Assembly: GCA_022819585.1 (NCBI GenBank)
Contig: JAJEGY010000028.1
Location: 1 to 64,000 of the forward strand
DNA length: 64,000 bases
Direction of reading: 5' to 3'
Source: Dehalococcoidia bacterium
Lineage (GTDB): Bacteria > Chloroflexota > Dehalococcoidia > Lucifugimonadales > Lucifugimonadaceae
Within the stretch, counting starts at the first letter, position 1. Each line of letters starts with the position of its first letter. The position numbers and the translations under genes were made by a program. The notes under the pieces were generated by a model, which did not search any database, was not told the origin of the DNA, and saw only the letters and a list, made by a program, of their open reading frames with translations. Positions 51,942 through 59,952 of the stretch are shown in pieces.

Positions 51942-52511
51942 TTAACCTCCAACACCCGCTACGGTCTTACCGACACGCAGTCGCAACTGTTCGCCCTGGT
52001 AAGCGATTCCGAATAGCGGAATGCGGCCGGCCTTGCTCTGGAAACGGCTAGGTTTGCGCACCGCGCGGATATTCGCAGCCTGTTGGCCCACTGCTTGTTT
52101 GTCAGGTCCAGTCACGATGATCGTCGTGTTGCCTTCAACGCTCAACGAGTTGTCGCCTATCGGCTCTACATCTACCGGGTGTGAATAACCGGCCAACAGC
52201 TCTAAGCCCTTGCCTTTTTGCGTGGCACGATATCCGGTGCCGTACATAATGAGCCGCTTGCTGAAACCTTCGCTCACACCTACGACCATGTTGTTGATCA
52301 AGCTACGGGTCAGGCCGTGCTTCGACCTTTGGTCGCTAGATTCGTCTGAACGGGTCACGACGATTTCCGAACCATTCACATCAACGCCGATGCCGTCTTG
52401 GAGCTTCTGACTCAACTCGCCCAAACGGCCCTTTACCGATACCTGACCGTTCGCGACCTTGACATCGACACCGCTGGGAAGCGTGATTGGACTTTTTCCT
52501 ACTCTGGACAC
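51942..52511 (-). CDS. rplF: 50S ribosomal protein L6
   Basis: A 189-residue L6 (uL6) near the GTPase centre. It opens MSRVGKSPITLPSGVDV and continues VSVKGRLGELSQ. The two repeats end in MYGTGYRATQKGKGLELLAGYSHPV (core YGTGYRA) and QQAANIRAVRKPSR. GTG 52511 is the start. It is 38 nt after rpsH. Confidence 0.96.
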   Translation of the reverse strand: MSRVGKSPITLPSGVDVKVANGQVSVKGRLGELSQKLQDGIGVDVNGSEIVVTRSDESSDQRSKHGLTRSLINNMVVGVSEGFSKRLIMYGTGYRATQKGKGLELLAGYSHPVDVEPIGDNSLSVEGNTTIIVTGPDKQAVGQQAANIRAVRKPSRFQSKAGRIPLFGIAYQGEQLRLRVGKTVAGVGG

Positions 52512-52549
52512 TTCGATATATCCCGCTTGGTTGGTTTCACCTGCTCAGA

Positions 52550-52951
52550 TCACCACACGTAAAACAGCAGCTCGCCGCCAACTCCTGATCTGCGGGCCTG
52601 CTCTGATGTCATCACGCCCTTGGAAGTCGACAGAAAAGCGACGCCACGCCCGCCGAAGTATCGCGGGATCTCATTCTTACCGACGTAGATCCGGCGACCC
52701 GGCTTGCTTACGCGTTTCAGACCAGTTATCACCGATTCATCGTTGTCTTCGTAGTAACGGAGCGTCACTTCAAAATCGGCTTTAACGCCATCGCGGTGTG
52801 TCTGCACATTCGAGACGAAACCCTCGTCGCGCATCAAACGCAACAGAGAGCGCTTCATCTTGGAATGCGGTATCACTACCTTTTCGTGATGCGACATGAC
52901 CGCGTTGCGGATGCGCGTCAGCATGTCTGATATGGGATCGGTGACTGGCAT
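52550..52951 (-). CDS. rpsH: 30S ribosomal protein S8
   Basis: A 133-residue S8 (uS8), a primary 16S binder and, in well-studied bacteria, repressor of the spc operon. TDPISDMLTRIRNAVMSHHEKVVIP and the C-terminal ARRSGVGGELLFYVW (usual ...A.k.gvGGE.lc.vW) are conserved. It lies 42 nt after rpsN. Confidence 0.96.
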   Translation of the reverse strand: MPVTDPISDMLTRIRNAVMSHHEKVVIPHSKMKRSLLRLMRDEGFVSNVQTHRDGVKADFEVTLRYYEDNDESVITGLKRVSKPGRRIYVGKNEIPRYFGGRGVAFLSTSKGVMTSEQARRSGVGGELLFYVW

Positions 52952-52993
52952 TGGATGTTTAGTTCGTTGATCTCGCCGTTCGTATTTCGGCGT

Positions 52994-53299
52994 CTAGAGG
53001 CTGGCCTTTCGAATTCCCGGCAGATTGCCGAGGTGCGCTTGCTCGCGGAAGACGATCCTGCACATTCCGAAGAATCGGATGTACCCGTGCGGTCGACCTG
53101 TAGCGAAGCAACGGTTGCGCTGTCGGATCTTGCTCGAGTTCTTCGGCAAAAGATGAAGCTGACGCCTCGCCTCCATCTGTTCTTCAAAGGAACGACTGGT
53201 GTCGTTCGCAATGCGCTTCAGTTCCGCGCGCCGCTCCGCGTACTTCTCCACGAGATGAGCACGCTTCTTTTCACGTTCGATGATTGCCTTACGAGCCAT
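52994..53299 (-). CDS. rpsN: 30S ribosomal protein S14 (long, zinc-free form)
   Basis: A 101-residue S14 (uS14) of the long C-minus type, ending [22 protein letters not shown] and [12 protein letters not shown]. The short zinc-binding form has two CxxC pairs, which are missing here. It lies between rplE and rpsH as usual. Confidence 0.96.
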   Translation of the reverse strand: MARKAIIEREKKRAHLVEKYAERRAELKRIANDTSRSFEEQMEARRQLHLLPKNSSKIRQRNRCFATGRPHGYIRFFGMCRIVFREQAHLGNLPGIRKASL

Positions 53300-53358
53300 T
53301 GTTATCTTCGTCTGTTTGTTGTGTCGAATCTATCGGCGGTTACAGTTTGCTGAGTGGT

Positions 53359-53937
53359 TCAACGTCCTGTCGCGAACGGCATGCCCAAAAGTTCGAGCAG
53401 CCTGCGACCTTCTTCATCGGTGCGCGCAGTGGTCACAATCACAACCTGCAACCCGCGCAACCTGTCAATTTGATTGTAGTCAATCTCGGGGAACACCACT
53501 TGCTCAGCCAAACCCAAGCTGTAGTTGCCATTCCCGTCGAATGAGTTGCGGCTAGTCCCTCGGAAGTCGCGAACACGAGGCAGCGCCACGTTTACCAAAC
53601 GGTCGTAGAACTGCCACATTCGGCTGGACCGCAAGGTGACTGACGCACCAACGGGCATACCCTCTCGCAACTTGAAGTTCGCTATCGATTTCTTGGCACG
53701 ATTCACGATCGGCTTCTGACCGGTGATCGTCGCTATGTCACTGGTTGCCGCGTCAAGAGAGTTAGAGTTGTCGATCGCCTCGCCGAGGCCGATGTTGACG
53801 ATGATCTTCTCCAAACTCGGCAACTGCATAGAGTTCGTGTACCCGAACTCGCGCGTAAGAACCGGAATAACATCCGAGCGGTACTGGGAGAGAAGACGCG
53901 GCATGTAAGCCGTTGCGGTGCCGTTTGTATCAGCCAT
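53359..53937 (-). CDS. rplE: 50S ribosomal protein L5
   Basis: A 192-residue L5 (uL5) that binds 5S rRNA and P-site tRNA. It has [56 protein letters not shown] (core [13 protein letters not shown]) and [23 protein letters not shown] 53937 is the start; it overlaps the rplX stop by 8 nt. An upstream in-frame extension lies inside rplX and is rejected. Confidence 0.96.
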   Translation of the reverse strand: MADTNGTATAYMPRLLSQYRSDVIPVLTREFGYTNSMQLPSLEKIIVNIGLGEAIDNSNSLDAATSDIATITGQKPIVNRAKKSIANFKLREGMPVGASVTLRSSRMWQFYDRLVNVALPRVRDFRGTSRNSFDGNGNYSLGLAEQVVFPEIDYNQIDRLRGLQVVIVTTARTDEEGRRLLELLGMPFATGR

Positions 53938-54241
53938 TGCGCGCCCCTCGCACTGTTCGTACCCGCGTCCCGTCTTCAAGTTCACGCCACCGGACGCGAC
54001 CAACCGCGCCGGTGTCTGCATCGACAAGAACCACGTTCGAGATGTGTATGGGCGCTTCGTCTTCGATGATGCCGGTCTGCATCACGCCCCGTTGCCGGCC
54101 CATGTGCCGTTTCACGATGTTCACGCCCTCGACGACCACACGTCGCTTTTTCAGGTTCACGCCGATCACCTCGCCGCGAGCACCTTTGTCCTTTCCGGAC
54201 ACTACGAGGACGGTATCCCCTTTTTTGATCTTGTTAGGCAT
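53930..54241 (-). CDS. rplX: 50S ribosomal protein L24
   Basis: A 103-residue L24 (uL24), an assembly initiator, with [21 protein letters not shown] (KOW motif [13 protein letters not shown]) and [10 protein letters not shown]. It overlaps rplE by 8 nt and follows rplN by 10 nt. Confidence 0.96.
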   Translation of the reverse strand: MPNKIKKGDTVLVVSGKDKGARGEVIGVNLKKRRVVVEGVNIVKRHMGRQRGVMQTGIIEDEAPIHISNVVLVDADTGAVGRVRWRELEDGTRVRTVRGARNG

Positions 54242-54251
54242 TGCTCTTCAA

Positions 54252-54620
54252 CTACAAAACTTCAGGTGCCAAAGACACGATCCGATTGAACTCACGCTCA
54301 CGCAGCTCGCGTGCCACCGGGCCGAAGATGCGGGTCCCACGCGGGTTGCCGTCTTCTGCGACAATTACGCACGCATTGTCATCAAACTTGATGTACGAGC
54401 CATCGATGCGACGGTACTCCTTGCTCGTTCGAACGATGACCGCTTTGACCACTTCGTGCATACTAACGGCCCCACCGGGTTGCGCATCCTTCACCGCACA
54501 GGTGATGACATCGCCCAAACCGGCGTAACGACGGTTGCTGGCGCCAGTCATGTTTATGCAAAGCACCTCTCGGGCGCCCGAGTTGTCCGCCACTCTTAGT
54601 CGTGTCTCTCGCTGAATCAC
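54252..54620 (-). CDS. rplN: 50S ribosomal protein L14
   Basis: A 122-residue L14 (uL14) at the subunit interface. [61 protein letters not shown] and [20 protein letters not shown] are conserved. The start is GTG 54620, which overlaps the rpsQ stop (GTGA). Confidence 0.97.
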   Translation of the reverse strand: MIQRETRLRVADNSGAREVLCINMTGASNRRYAGLGDVITCAVKDAQPGGAVSMHEVVKAVIVRTSKEYRRIDGSYIKFDDNACVIVAEDGNPRGTRIFGPVARELREREFNRIVSLAPEVL

Positions 54621-54934
54621 TGACCTTCTCCAAAAGCGACGTCTTGTTGATCGATTTGGCTCGGGGCATCGGCCGGAGCGACAACTTCCACGCGCTCAAC
54701 GATCTGGCGCAGACGCCAGCGCTTCGTCTTTGACAAAGGTCGATGCTCTTCAATCACGACGCGGTCGCCAATTGAAGCCTCGTTGTTCTCGTCATGGGCC
54801 ACGAACTTGGTAATTCGACGACGATTGCGCTTGTACACGCGGTGACGTTGCGACCATGAATAAGCGACAACGATCGTCTTGTCGTTTTTGTCGCGGATCA
54901 CCGTGCCGGTCCGCGTCTTACGTGTGCCTGCCAT
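54617..54934 (-). CDS. rpsQ: 30S ribosomal protein S17
   Basis: A 105-residue S17 (uS17). [39 protein letters not shown] and [21 protein letters not shown] (core [11 protein letters not shown]) are standard. About 15 extra residues follow the core. The stop overlaps the rplN start. Confidence 0.96.
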   Translation of the reverse strand: MAGTRKTRTGTVIRDKNDKTIVVAYSWSQRHRVYKRNRRRITKFVAHDENNEASIGDRVVIEEHRPLSKTKRWRLRQIVERVEVVAPADAPSQIDQQDVAFGEGQ

Positions 54935-54981
54935 TCCTATCCGATGTCCTTAACTGTCTGATGCTTAAATCAGTTCAACCT

Positions 54982-55203
54982 TTACGATTGACTCTCTACC
55001 AAACCTAGAGCTTCAACGATCTGTCGTTCTCGTATCACCGTGTGGATGCGCGCAATCGTCCGACGCGTGTCCCGCAACGCGTTGGTGTTAGTCAACTGAC
55101 GCGTCGTCTTCTGGAAACGCAGATTCATCAACGCGCGCTCCTGCTGAACCAACTCCCGATACAGTTCGGTGTTGCTCAACTCTCTTACTTCTGATATGTG
55201 CAT
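54982..55203 (-). CDS. rpmC: 50S ribosomal protein L29
   Basis: A 73-residue L29 (uL29), a helical hairpin at the tunnel exit. LSNTELYRELVQQERALMNLRFQ, TNTNALRDTRRTIARIHTVIRERQI (core RRTIARIHTV) match. It is 39 nt after rplP. Confidence 0.94.
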   Translation of the reverse strand: MHISEVRELSNTELYRELVQQERALMNLRFQKTTRQLTNTNALRDTRRTIARIHTVIRERQIVEALGLVESQS

Positions 55204-55242
55204 CTTCGCAATACCTGCTACGCTGAAAAATCCCGTTCGATC

Positions 55243-55659
55243 CTAAAGCTCGTCTGCCCGTGACACGATCTTCACCTGCATCGGGAACTTCGCTCCCGCG
55301 CGTCGCAAAGCCTCTTTCGCCGCAGCCTCGGGCACATCAGCAATTTCGTAGATGATCCGACCGCGTCGAACCGGGGCTACCCAGTGATCGATCGCGCCCT
55401 TGCCACCGCCCATGCGAGTCTCTGCAGGGCGAGAGGATACCGGTTTGTCAGGAAATATGCGGATCCAAATTTGACCGCCACGTTGGACGTAACCTGTGAT
55501 CGCACGACGCCCCGATTCGATCTGCCTTGATGTGACCCAGCTAGCGTCCATAGCTTTGAGGCCGAAGTCACCGAACGCCAACTTGCTGCCGCGATTCGCT
55601 ACACCGTTCATCGTGCCACGGTGCTGCTTCCGGTACTTTGTTCTTCTTGGCTGTAGCAT
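55243..55659 (-). CDS. rplP: 50S ribosomal protein L16
   Basis: A 138-residue L16 (uL16) at the A-site tRNA elbow. [69 protein letters not shown] (core RMGGGKGA). It follows rpsC by 19 nt. Confidence 0.97.
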   Translation of the reverse strand: MLQPRRTKYRKQHRGTMNGVANRGSKLAFGDFGLKAMDASWVTSRQIESGRRAITGYVQRGGQIWIRIFPDKPVSSRPAETRMGGGKGAIDHWVAPVRRGRIIYEIADVPEAAAKEALRRAGAKFPMQVKIVSRADEL

Positions 55660-55678
55660 GGCGATTTGCCCTCAAAAC

Positions 55679-56392
55679 CTATCGTCGATGTCTCTGCGCA
55701 CGACCAAGGCCAATTGGCGAAACACCCGTTGAGCCCCCGTTGAGCTGCGTTCGACCTTCCGCCGGCATGTCACCGGTGAAGATCCAGACTTTGATTCCGA
55801 TCACTCCGAATGTGGTGTGCGCTTCCGATACCGCGTAGTCGATCTTGGCCCGAAGCGTATGCAACGGCACTCGACCTTCCATCTGCTTGTCTACACGTGC
55901 GATCTCGGCGCCGCCCAAGCGACCCGATACCACCACTTTGATGCCTTCAGCACCCGAGTCCATCGTCCGTTGCATCGACATTCGCACTGCACGGCGGTAC
56001 GGAATACGACGCTCAAGCTGCTCCGCCAGACTCTGGCCGACCAGCTTCGCATCAAGCTCCGGCACCTTGATCTCATTCGCAGAAATCCGAACTCGACGAC
56101 CCGTTGAACGCTCGATCACATGCCGCAATCGATCGATCCTCTGGCCGTTCCGTCCGATGATGATCCCTGGACGACTGGTGAAAACGTTGATACTGATCTC
56201 GCCACCGCCACGATCAATGTCGACGCGGGATATCGCCCCCTCGCCTTCATATTCGCTCGCGATGATCTCTCGGACCCTGTAGTCCTCCTGGACCAGCTCG
56301 CGGTAACCCTCAGGCTTGCCGGCAAACCAGTTCGAACGCCACTCGGCCGAAATGCCGAGGCGGAAACCTATCGGATGTATCTTCTGTCCCAT
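55679..56392 (-). CDS. rpsC: 30S ribosomal protein S3
   Basis: A 237-residue S3 (uS3) at the mRNA entry. It opens MGQKIHPIGFRLGISAEWRS (18 residues conserved). The KH domain contains PGIIIGRNGQRIDRLR, and the C-terminal domain has AVRMSMQRTMDSGAEGIKVVVSGRLGGAEIA (core GAEGIKVVVSGRLGGAEIA). The last ten residues are basic. It lies 43 nt after rplV. Confidence 0.97.
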   Translation of the reverse strand: MGQKIHPIGFRLGISAEWRSNWFAGKPEGYRELVQEDYRVREIIASEYEGEGAISRVDIDRGGGEISINVFTSRPGIIIGRNGQRIDRLRHVIERSTGRRVRISANEIKVPELDAKLVGQSLAEQLERRIPYRRAVRMSMQRTMDSGAEGIKVVVSGRLGGAEIARVDKQMEGRVPLHTLRAKIDYAVSEAHTTFGVIGIKVWIFTGDMPAEGRTQLNGGSTGVSPIGLGRAQRHRR

Positions 56393-56435
56393 ATTCAGTC
56401 CGATCGTCCAGAGGCAGACGACAAATTAACGTCGG

Positions 56436-56768
56436 CTATTGCTCCTCGTCTACTTCGATTGTGATATGCGATGTCGGGCGGTTGAACGCTCCAGCACGGC
56501 CGCGAGCCTTGGGCCGGAAGCGTCGCAATGTGATCGATTTGTCAGCTACGATGCGCTTGATGATCAGCGAGTCGCGATCTTGCAGGTCGTTGGTCTCCGC
56601 GTTCGCAGCGGCCGCATGCAAGACCCTGTAGATCTCACGCGCGCTAGGCGTCGTCATATACCGCAGATAAGCCAACGCATCGTCGACCCTCTTGCCACGT
56701 ATCTCGTCCATCACAAGCCGAAGCTTCTTGGCCGAGATTCCTATGTTCTTGCCTCGTGCGATCGCCAT
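56436..56768 (-). CDS. rplV: 50S ribosomal protein L22
   Basis: A 110-residue L22 (uL22) lining the exit tunnel. It has ISAKKLRLVMDEIRGKRVDDALAYL (core SAKKLRLVMDEIRGK), ITLRRFRPKARGRAGAFNRPTSHI (core KARGRAGAFNRPTSH). It is 12 nt after rpsS. Confidence 0.96.
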   Translation of the reverse strand: MAIARGKNIGISAKKLRLVMDEIRGKRVDDALAYLRYMTTPSAREIYRVLHAAAANAETNDLQDRDSLIIKRIVADKSITLRRFRPKARGRAGAFNRPTSHITIEVDEEQ

Positions 56769-56780
56769 CGCTTGATTTCC

Positions 56781-57044
56781 TCAGCGGTTTCCAGAGTGAG
56801 ATCGGAAGACCCGGGTCGCCGCAAACTCACCCAATCGGTGACCCACCATGTTCTCAGTAACAAGCACTGGCACGAACGTACGGCCGTTGTGAACCGCGAA
56901 TGTCAGCCCGACCATATCTGGCATGATCGTCGATGCACGCGCCCAAGTGCGGATAGCCCCACGAGTTCGCTCTCGACGGGCCTTGTCCACCTTCTTCATC
57001 AATTTCGGGTCTATAAAAGGACCCTTTCTGACTGACCTGCTCAT
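56781..57044 (-). CDS. rpsS: 30S ribosomal protein S19
   Basis: An 87-residue S19 (uS19) in the 30S head. It opens [20 protein letters not shown], then [23 protein letters not shown] and [19 protein letters not shown]. It ends a few residues earlier than in most bacteria ([11 protein letters not shown]). It lies 47 nt after rplB. Confidence 0.96.
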   Translation of the reverse strand: MSRSVRKGPFIDPKLMKKVDKARRERTRGAIRTWARASTIMPDMVGLTFAVHNGRTFVPVLVTENMVGHRLGEFAATRVFRSHSGNR

Positions 57045-57091
57045 GTTCTAATGTTCCGTTTACCGATTAGATGTCATCTTTGCTGATGCGA

Positions 57092-57919
57092 TCAGCGTTG
57101 ACCACGTCGTCGTCGGATAAATTTGTCCGTTCTCTTGTTCCGACGCGTCTTGTAACCCAAAGTAGGCTTGCCCCACGGCGACTTCGGGTTCGAGAAGCCG
57201 ATACCAGATCGCCCCTCGCCTCCGCCGTGCGGATGTGCGTCGGGTGCCATCGCAGTCCCTCGCACCTTGGGGCGTTTGCCACGATGGCGCGAACGACCCG
57301 CCTTACCAAGCTTGATGTTTTTGTGGTCCGGGTTCGATACGACACCTATCGTCGCCTTGCACTCCTGCCGGACCTGACGCATCTCGCCAGACGGCAAGCG
57401 TAACAGGATGAACGATCCCTCATGCGCCATAACTTGGGCACCAGTTCCCGCGCCCTTGGCGAGTTGCCCGCCGCTGCCCGGAGTCATCTCGATGTTATGG
57501 ACCATCGTTCCCTGCGGGATGTTCATCAAAGGCTTTGTGTTGCCCGGAAGATCCGGCGCATTCGGCCCAGACTCCACTTTGCGTCCGACAACCAAATCCT
57601 GAGGAGCCACGATGTAGGACTTCTCACCATCCTCGTACCGGATCAGAGCGATCCGCGCACTCCGGTTGGGATCGTACTCGATCGCCAATACCTCGGCCTG
57701 ACCTCCACGCTCGCGCTTGAAATCGACCATGCGGTACCGTCGCTTATGACCACCGCCACGGCGGCGTACCGTAATCTTGCCCCTATTGTTACGGCCTGCC
57801 TTCTTTGTCAGCGGTGCCAGCAACGACTTCTCGGGCTTCTTCTTGGTTATGTCCGAAAAATCGTCGACAACGTTGTTGCGACGTCCCGGGGATGTTGGCT
57901 TATGTTCCTTCAATGGCAT
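57092..57919 (-). CDS. rplB: 50S ribosomal protein L2
   Basis: A 275-residue L2 (uL2) near the peptidyl-transferase centre. [22 protein letters not shown] near the start, [12 protein letters not shown]-type [21 protein letters not shown] (core [15 protein letters not shown]), and the [19 protein letters not shown] loop with the conserved histidine. It is 17 nt after rplW. Confidence 0.97.
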   Translation of the reverse strand: MPLKEHKPTSPGRRNNVVDDFSDITKKKPEKSLLAPLTKKAGRNNRGKITVRRRGGGHKRRYRMVDFKRERGGQAEVLAIEYDPNRSARIALIRYEDGEKSYIVAPQDLVVGRKVESGPNAPDLPGNTKPLMNIPQGTMVHNIEMTPGSGGQLAKGAGTGAQVMAHEGSFILLRLPSGEMRQVRQECKATIGVVSNPDHKNIKLGKAGRSRHRGKRPKVRGTAMAPDAHPHGGGEGRSGIGFSNPKSPWGKPTLGYKTRRNKRTDKFIRRRRGQR

Positions 57920-57936
57920 ATCTGGAAATCCGTTGA

Positions 57937-58221
57937 TTATGCGCCTTCGAACAAGACGATGCTGTCGCCCGGCGCTAAGGTCACGATTGCTCGCTTCACG
58001 TCAGGCCGTTTCTTCTCACGAAAACCACGGCGCTTCATCTTGCCGCGCCGACGATACGTGCTGACCGACACGACATTCACATCAAATGCCCACTCAACGG
58101 CTCGTGCAATATCGTATTTGGTCGACTTCATGTCCACATCGAACACGTAACGGTTCTGCTCATTGAGCAGCGTAGATTTCTCTGTGATGACCGGCCGTAT
58201 CAAAGTCCGCGCAATCTTCAT
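57937..58221 (-). CDS. rplW: 50S ribosomal protein L23
   Basis: A 94-residue L23 (uL23) at the tunnel exit, where trigger factor and SRP dock. [26 protein letters not shown], then [19 protein letters not shown] and [21 protein letters not shown] (core [13 protein letters not shown]). ATG 58221 shares its first base with the rplD stop; a GTG one codon earlier is possible. Confidence 0.95.
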   Translation of the reverse strand: MKIARTLIRPVITEKSTLLNEQNRYVFDVDMKSTKYDIARAVEWAFDVNVVSVSTYRRRGKMKRRGFREKKRPDVKRAIVTLAPGDSIVLFEGA

Positions 58222-58868
58222 CACTCGGCCTCCTCAACGTCACGCGAATCGTCCCAAAGCGACTCAATCCGCTCAATAGCGCCTCGCGTTGCGACGATAT
58301 TCGCAGCGCTAACTGCGTTCGCCACACTCAAACCATCCGCAAAAGTCACATCCACGCGCTCGGCACCGCGTGCCGACAACACCACGGTCGGGTCATGACC
58401 CTCTGTGACCAGCAATGTCTTGCCTCGGATTTCCAAAGCCTCCACGAGGTCTACGACCTCCTTGGTCTTGGGGGCATCCAAGGAAAATTCGTCCAAGATA
58501 GTCAATCGCTCTTCTCTAACCTTGTCGCTCAAGGCCACACGCAAAGCCTGCCGCCGCATCTTCTTGGGCAACCGCTGACGATAGCTTCGCTGATGCGGAC
58601 CAAAAATAACACCACCACCTACCAACGTAGGCGACTTTCGACTGCCCAATCGAGCGCGTCCGGTGTGTTTTTGCGCACGCAGCTTGCGCGTCGAGTAGGA
58701 TACCTGTCCGCGCGTCTTCGTCTCGTGCGTGCCTTGTCGGCGGTTCGCCAGCTGCGCCGTCACCGCCTGATAGAGCAACGCGTCATTCGACGGAGCAGAC
58801 CATACTCGATCGCTCACATCGACGCTACCGACCACATCGCCGTTTCTGTTTCTCACCGATAGTTCCAT
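58221..58868 (-). CDS. rplD: 50S ribosomal protein L4
   Basis: A 215-residue L4 (uL4) whose loop reaches the exit tunnel. RQGTHETKTRGQVSYSTRKLRAQKHTGRARLGSRKSPTLVGGGVIFGP (loop core KLRAQKHTGRARLG) and KMRRQALRVALSDKVRE are standard. I chose ATG 58868, 13 nt after rplC; ten more codons upstream would overlap rplC. In E. coli L4 represses this operon; no such leader is recognised here. Confidence 0.95.
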   Translation of the reverse strand: MELSVRNRNGDVVGSVDVSDRVWSAPSNDALLYQAVTAQLANRRQGTHETKTRGQVSYSTRKLRAQKHTGRARLGSRKSPTLVGGGVIFGPHQRSYRQRLPKKMRRQALRVALSDKVREERLTILDEFSLDAPKTKEVVDLVEALEIRGKTLLVTEGHDPTVVLSARGAERVDVTFADGLSVANAVSAANIVATRGAIERIESLWDDSRDVEEAE

Positions 58869-58881
58869 CGTCAGATTTGCC

Positions 58882-59574
58882 TCATCCCTGCTTCTCAATC
58901 CGCACGACGCTGTTCCTTGCCCCTGGCACTGAACCCTTCACCAAGATGTAGTTCTTGACCGGGTCCACACCTTCAACCGACAAACCACGCGTTGTCACTC
59001 GTCGATCGCCCATGTGCCCAGCCATCCGAGTGCCCGGCCAAACACGACCCGGGGCCGTGCCGGCACCAACAGATCCGGGAGCACGATGTCGGTCTGATTG
59101 ACCGTGAGTCTTCGGACCGCCTGCGAAACCGTGACGCTTCACACCGCCCGCGAAACCCTTGCCTTTGGATATGCCCGTCACTTTGATCGCATCACCCAAC
59201 GAAAAGACGTTGGCCCTTAGCTCTTGTCCTACTTCGTAATCTCCTAGATCCGAAACCTTGAACTCTTGAACATGCTGATAAGTGCCGCCGGCGCGCTCGA
59301 AGTGGCCGCGCAAAGGCATATTGGTCTTCTTCGCCCTGATGAAGCCGACCTGCACCGCTTGGTACCCGTCGCGTTGCTCGGTCTTGACCTGCGTCACAAC
59401 ACACGGGCCTACCTCGACCATCGTCACCGCGTTGGCACGACCAGAATCATCGTAGACCGTCGTCATACCGACCTTACGCCCGAGCAAACCAGGCATCGAC
59501 TCTGGCGCTTCTGGAACGGCGATGTCGTCAGCAACCACCGATTCTTCCGCTCTGTCTTGTGTTTCCGTCGTCAT
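58882..59574 (-). CDS. rplC: 50S ribosomal protein L3
   Basis: A 230-residue L3 (uL3). An acidic 26-residue N-terminal extension (AEESVVADDIAVPEAPES) precedes the usual MPGLLGRKVGMT start, which could be the real one at residue 27. SKGKGFAGGVKRHGFAGGPKTHGQSDRHRAPGSVG (core KGFAGGVKRHGF) and PGRVWPGTRMAGHMGDRRVT are conserved. It follows rpsJ by 51 nt. Confidence 0.95.
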   Translation of the reverse strand: MTTETQDRAEESVVADDIAVPEAPESMPGLLGRKVGMTTVYDDSGRANAVTMVEVGPCVVTQVKTEQRDGYQAVQVGFIRAKKTNMPLRGHFERAGGTYQHVQEFKVSDLGDYEVGQELRANVFSLGDAIKVTGISKGKGFAGGVKRHGFAGGPKTHGQSDRHRAPGSVGAGTAPGRVWPGTRMAGHMGDRRVTTRGLSVEGVDPVKNYILVKGSVPGARNSVVRIEKQG

Positions 59575-59625
59575 CTCTCGCCGTTCAGATCAAAAAGCCG
59601 AGGACCTCGCAAGGCCGCTTCGGCT

Positions 59626-59940
59626 TTATTGAATTACTTTTACGCTGACCTCCACTCCATTCGGTACGTTCAACCGTTGGAGAACGTCCATCGTCTTGGA
59701 ACTCGGCTCCACAATGTCGACTAGTCGCTTGTGCAGCCAAAGCTCGAAGTGTTCTTGCGAATCCTTGGTGATATGTGGTGACCGGATGACAGTGAACCGA
59801 CGACGACGCGTCGGCATCGGGACCGGCCCGGAGATCTGCGCGCCTGTTCGCGTCGCAGCATCCAATATCTGCTCCGTCGCCTGCTCCAACAACGGGGCAT
59901 CGTAGCCCCGAAGCATTATGCGCATCTTGCCGGTCGCCAT
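59626..59940 (-). CDS. rpsJ: 30S ribosomal protein S10
   Basis: A 104-residue S10 (uS10), also the NusE transcription factor. KMRIMLRGYDAPLLEQA, SGPVPMPTRRRRFTVIRSPHITKDSQEHFE (core GPVPMPTRRRRFTVIRSPH) match. ATG 59940; the preceding TTG codon is also open. It follows fusA by 12 nt, with no tuf between. Confidence 0.96.
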   Translation of the reverse strand: MATGKMRIMLRGYDAPLLEQATEQILDAATRTGAQISGPVPMPTRRRRFTVIRSPHITKDSQEHFELWLHKRLVDIVEPSSKTMDVLQRLNVPNGVEVSVKVIQ

Positions 59941-59952
59941 CAATGTATTTTC

